NCBI GenBank assembly: GCA_032118015.1
Contig: JAULYE010000008.1
Span: forward strand, 1 to 7,421
Origin: Casp-actino8 sp032118015
GTDB lineage: Bacteria > Actinomycetota > Acidimicrobiia > Acidimicrobiales > Ilumatobacteraceae
DNA length: 7,421 nt
Reading direction: 5' to 3'
Below the pieces are notes generated by a model that was not told the origin of the DNA, searched no databases, and saw only the letters and a program-made list of their open reading frames with translations. Shown piece by piece: positions 4,072 to 7,421 of this stretch. Each line of letters begins with the position of its first letter. Position 1 is the first letter of the stretch. The position numbers were made by a program, and so were the translations under genes.

Positions 4072-6008
4072 CACGGGACCGAAGATCGACACGCAGTACC
4101 ACAACGCGCAGCCGTACCAGTACGGGCAGGACTAGTACTGGGCGAAAGGGTGTGACAAGGGCGCAGTCCACGCGAGGTTCTTCTCGAGGATCCGCAACGT
4201 CATCGCGGAGCGGGTCGCGATCTGCACAGGTGCGCACTCGCAACTCTGCTCACAATGCGGTCAAAGTCTGGAAGGTTGGCCCTTCCAGACGCCGATTCCA
4301 GTGGTTGGCCGGATCTTCAGTGGCGTTGATTGCTCTTCTCATCTACCGGAGCGCAGATGTTCAGGTGGTGCGTGGCGACACCTATCGCTCGATTGGGGAA
4401 GCGCAGAGGGCATCGATCTTGCGCACGTCAGCAGGGCGGGGATCGATCTTCGATCGCGATGGAAACGAAATGGCGATCACTGTTCCTGCCAAGTCGCTGT
4501 ACGCAAACCCCCAAGCAATTGCAGATCCTGTGGCGACAGCCCGCGTCCTTGCTCAGATGCTCGGACTTGACGCAGATGCCGAAGCGGATCTCGTGTCGAA
4601 GTTGGCCGACAAGGCGACAACATTCGTCTACGTCCAGCGATTCGTGGATGAGGAGTTGACCACGGCAGTTCTCGAATTGGGTCTTGCCGGAGTGAACAGC
4701 GTGACTGAACCCAAACGCGTGCAGGTGGCTGGTGGATTGGCGAAGAACGTCATTGGTCGTACCGATCCATTCGGGGAAGGATCAGCTGGTATCGAGTTGC
4801 AGTACGACAAGGTTCTGCGAGGTCAAGACGGTGCAGTTATCCGTGAAACCTCGGGTGGACGCAGCGTGCCGGGAACTCGACGAGTCGTTTCGCAGGCACG
4901 AGCGGGTACTGATCTCGTTCTGACCCTCGATCGATCGATGCAATATCAGACCGAACAGGCACTCATTCAACGAGTCACCGAACTCAGCGCTCGTGGTGGT
5001 AACGCGGTCATCATGGACGTAGCAACGGGAGAGGTGCTCGCCATCTCGAGCGTACGCCGCTCATCGGATGGCACTGTCGCTGTCACGAATGGAAACCTGG
5101 CCGCAGTCGAGTCCTATGAACCCGGATCGGTCGCCAAGATCTTCAGCATCGCAGCGACGATCGACGCCGGCTTTTCGACGCCCGAACGCACATACGAGGT
5201 GCCCGGGGTCTACGAATTCGACCCGGACACCGAGTTCGCCATGACGATCACTGACGCCTATCCGCACGACTTGATGACGATGTCACTGCGCGACGTCATC
5301 GTCGACTCCTCGAACATCGGAACCTTGATGGCTGCAGGAGAGCTCGGCTCTGGGCGGTTGCGTGATTACTTGGCGGAATTCGGGTTTGGCACTCTCACGG
5401 CAATGGACTTCCCGGGGGAGAGTGCAGGAGTTCTCAAAGAGGCCAAGGAGTGGCGAGGATCGGAGAACGCCACGGTCTCGTACGGCTACGGCTTCTCGGG
5501 AACATCACTTCAGACGGTGGCGGCCGTGAACGCAGTAGCGAACGACGGTGTCTATGTCAGCCCGCGTCTGATCAAAGCCACTATCGACGAACGCGGGTCG
5601 ATCTGGGAGACCCCCGTAGGTGATTCCCGGCGAGTCATCTCTGAGGAGACCGCTCAGGTGATGTCGACCCTCTTGACCGCAGTGGTGTGTGAGGGCACAG
5701 GTGACCGGGCCAAGGTTGCTGGAATATCAGTGGCTGGAAAGACCGGGACGGGTTACAAGATTCAGGACAATGGCACATACGAAAGCGATTCGGGTGCCCG
5801 CTCGTACTTTGCAACTTTTGTCGGCTACTTGCCCTCGAACGATCCCCAGGTCACCATCCTCGTATCGATCGACGAACCGGACCCGTCGAGTCGTGACCGA
5901 TTCGGTGGCACCGCTGCTGCACCGGTGTTCGCCCGCTTGGCGGAGATGGCAATTCACGAACGTTCGATCGAACCCATCAACGGCGACTCCGGCTGCGTTG
6001 CCGGATGA
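4068..6008 (+). CDS. ftsI: FtsI/PbpB, septal class B penicillin-binding protein (peptidoglycan transpeptidase)
   Basis: This D,D-transpeptidase cross-links septal peptidoglycan together with FtsW. The 646-aa protein has a cytoplasmic tail of about 77 residues rich in Ser, Thr and Arg, including a duplicated RTSTG at 16-25. One membrane helix lies at about 79-93. The N-terminal PBP domain contains RGSIFDRDGNEMA (124-136), typical of class B enzymes. The transpeptidase domain has all three active-site motifs: SVAK (S354 nucleophile, K357), SSN (414-416) and KTG (558-560). It has no PASTA domains. Only two cysteines occur, C541 and C643, both outside the membrane. The start ATG overlaps the ftsL stop in ATGA, with GGAG 7 bases upstream. 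It is complete, with no sign of damage. Confidence 0.96.
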   Translation: MTRDRRSTRSTTTRSRTSTGRTSTGRKGVTRAQSTRGSSRGSATSSRSGSRSAQVRTRNSAHNAVKVWKVGPSRRRFQWLAGSSVALIALLIYRSADVQVVRGDTYRSIGEAQRASILRTSAGRGSIFDRDGNEMAITVPAKSLYANPQAIADPVATARVLAQMLGLDADAEADLVSKLADKATTFVYVQRFVDEELTTAVLELGLAGVNSVTEPKRVQVAGGLAKNVIGRTDPFGEGSAGIELQYDKVLRGQDGAVIRETSGGRSVPGTRRVVSQARAGTDLVLTLDRSMQYQTEQALIQRVTELSARGGNAVIMDVATGEVLAISSVRRSSDGTVAVTNGNLAAVESYEPGSVAKIFSIAATIDAGFSTPERTYEVPGVYEFDPDTEFAMTITDAYPHDLMTMSLRDVIVDSSNIGTLMAAGELGSGRLRDYLAEFGFGTLTAMDFPGESAGVLKEAKEWRGSENATVSYGYGFSGTSLQTVAAVNAVANDGVYVSPRLIKATIDERGSIWETPVGDSRRVISEETAQVMSTLLTAVVCEGTGDRAKVAGISVAGKTGTGYKIQDNGTYESDSGARSYFATFVGYLPSNDPQVTILVSIDEPDPSSRDRFGGTAAAPVFARLAEMAIHERSIEPINGDSGCVAG

Positions 6009-6021
6009 CACGGGCCCGACG

Positions 6022-7421
6022 ATGATGATGACTCCCAAGGGTGATGGAACAGACGCGTCACTGACCGGTGTCGACGTGGCTGACATGGCCGGTCTCGACC
6101 GGCGTGCGGTCATCGGAGAGATCGCGGGCGTCGAGATCACATCGGTGTCGATGGATTCTCGTGATGTACGCGCGGGCGCGCTGTTCTGCTGCATTCGGGG
6201 AGAACGTTTCGACGGTCATGCATTTGCAACTGCTGCAATCGAGCAAGGGGCAGTTGCCCTTCTCGTCGAACAAGCAGTCGAAGGGGTGCCACAGAACATT
6301 CCCCAGTTCGTTGTCAGTAATGCTCGCAAAGTTGTCGGGCCGATCGCCTCACGGCTCGCAGGGGAGCCCAGTCGAGAACTCGCAGTCGTGGGTATCACCG
6401 GAACCAATGGGAAGACAACCACTGCCCACCTGCTGGCTTCCATCTTTCAGGCAGCGGGACGGTCCACCGAAATCGTGGGCACGCTTCATGGTCGCCACAC
6501 CACCCCCGAAGCACCGAACCTGCAATCGACCTTGGCAGAGATGCGTACACGGGGAGTGCAGGCAGTTGCGATGGAAGTGTCGTCACACGCTCTGGCTTTT
6601 GAGCGTGTCCGAGGAATGCACTTTGTGGCGTCAGTGTTCACCAACCTGAGCCGTGACCACCTCGATTTTCACGGCACGATGGAAACCTATTTCGAAGCCA
6701 AAGCACGGCTGTTCCAACCTGACCTGAGTGCGTTGGGTGTCGTGAATGCCGATGATGTGTATGGACAGCGGCTGCTCGCAGAGCCCGCAATCCCGTTGAC
6801 ATCGTTTCGTCGCGATGACGCGCGCAAAGTTGACGTATCCGTCTTCGCCCACGAATACGACTGGAATGGGTTGCGCATCCACGTCGACATCGGGGGCTTT
6901 TTGAACGTTCTCAACTCTTTGGCCGCTGCGACGGTGGCACGTGAACTTGGTATTTCTGGTTCCGACATCGAGTCCGGTCTTGCTGGCGCAGGTCCAGTCC
7001 CCGGCCGATTCGAACGCATCGACGAGGGTCAGAATTTCACAGTTCTGGTCGACTACGCGCACACTCCTGATGGGTTGTCGGAGGTGCTGCGTTCGGTTCG
7101 GGCGATTCCGGGCGTTGGTCGCGTCATTGTCGTCTTCGGATGCGGGGGAGACAGGGACAAGATGAAACGCCCGATGATGGGCGAGGTGGCCGTTTCACTC
7201 GCCGATTTGGTCATCATCACATCGGACAATCCGCGCAGTGAAGATCCGGAGGCGATCATGGCCTCGATCGTTGCGGGCATCCCCGATCACATGCGTCATC
7301 GCCTTTGGGAGCGACGCGCCGATCGGGCCCAAGCAATTGCGTTGGCATTGAGCTTGGCCCGACAAGGCGACGTGGTTTTGATCACAGGTAAGGGCCATGA
7401 GACGACCCAGACGGTGGGGGC
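6022..7421 (+). CDS. murE: MurE, UDP-MurNAc-tripeptide synthetase (meso-diaminopimelate type), 3' end cut by the window
   Basis: MurE is a cytoplasmic ATP-dependent ligase that adds the third residue to UDP-MurNAc-L-Ala-D-Glu. The frame runs open from ATG 6022 to the window edge: 466 residues, lacking perhaps 30-40 at the C-terminus. Visible landmarks are DSRDVRAGALF (45-55) in the N-terminal domain, the ATP loop GTNGKTTT (127-134), MEVSSHAL (184-191), TNLSRDHLDFHG (207-218), K227 as the likely carbamylated lysine, VDYAHTPD (343-350), FGCGGDRDKMKRP (372-384), DNPR (402-405) and GKGHE (456-460). DNPR is the signature of meso-diaminopimelate-adding enzymes, where lysine-adding ones differ. Three ATG codons stand in a row at 6022-6030 without a clear ribosome-binding site, so the exact start is uncertain. 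The gap from the ftsI stop is 13 bases. Confidence 0.95.
   Translation, partial: MMMTPKGDGTDASLTGVDVADMAGLDRRAVIGEIAGVEITSVSMDSRDVRAGALFCCIRGERFDGHAFATAAIEQGAVALLVEQAVEGVPQNIPQFVVSNARKVVGPIASRLAGEPSRELAVVGITGTNGKTTTAHLLASIFQAAGRSTEIVGTLHGRHTTPEAPNLQSTLAEMRTRGVQAVAMEVSSHALAFERVRGMHFVASVFTNLSRDHLDFHGTMETYFEAKARLFQPDLSALGVVNADDVYGQRLLAEPAIPLTSFRRDDARKVDVSVFAHEYDWNGLRIHVDIGGFLNVLNSLAAATVARELGISGSDIESGLAGAGPVPGRFERIDEGQNFTVLVDYAHTPDGLSEVLRSVRAIPGVGRVIVVFGCGGDRDKMKRPMMGEVAVSLADLVIITSDNPRSEDPEAIMASIVAGIPDHMRHRLWERRADRAQAIALALSLARQGDVVLITGKGHETTQTVG

Noticed and set aside
4430..4960. Frequent GATC and CGATCG words in ftsI, considered as a methylation or binding-site cluster.
   Set aside because: Asp, Arg, Ser and Ile codon choice (GAT, CGA, TCG, ATC) explains them, and similar words are spread through the window.
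6068..6649. 193-codon open frame on the plus strand inside murE.
   Set aside because: It overlaps the MurE frame, which holds all expected ligase motifs; its own translation is rich in Cys, Trp and Pro and resembles nothing.

Overview
The window carries the 5' part of a division and cell wall (dcw) cluster on the plus strand: mraZ, rsmH, an ftsL-like gene, ftsI (class B PBP) and a 3'-truncated murE. Divergent from it, on the minus strand, is a large exported M23 (LytM-type) peptidoglycan endopeptidase. The DNA looks moderately GC-rich. Gene order mraZ-rsmH-ftsL-ftsI-murE, GTG starts, long basic Ser/Thr/Arg-rich tails on FtsL and FtsI, and a MurE with the meso-diaminopimelate DNPR motif all point to an actinobacterium. 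An Acidimicrobiia-like lineage is my guess, from general appearance only.

Layout: 1-61 holds a small hairpin and three 15-bp tandem repeats that each carry an in-frame stop for the M23 gene. 47-1810 (-) is the M23 endopeptidase: signal peptide, four peptidoglycan-binding domains, two Ala/Pro linkers and a catalytic domain. 1811-2099 is the shared control region, with a 22-24 bp inverted repeat around a 90-bp centre, a TTGACA promoter candidate, and a series of G-runs phased at about 10 bp that fit MraZ-type operator boxes and also a four-tract G-quadruplex motif. From 2100 to the window end five genes are packed head to tail. The first four are joined by start/stop overlaps (ATGA, TGATG, ATGA), and a 13-base gap precedes murE.

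How they work together: MraZ is the cluster's DNA-binding regulator and probably acts on the G-box region next to its own gene. RsmH methylates 16S rRNA. FtsL and FtsI are septal membrane proteins, FtsI being the septal transpeptidase. MurE adds the third amino acid of the peptidoglycan stem peptide. The divergent M23 enzyme would cut stem-peptide cross-bridges, so synthesis and hydrolysis of the wall share one intergenic region. I see no mobile element, CRISPR array, tRNA or rRNA. The genes are a well-known set. The less ordinary material is in the intergenic region, the M23 gene ends, the protein tails, and a shortened loop in MurE.
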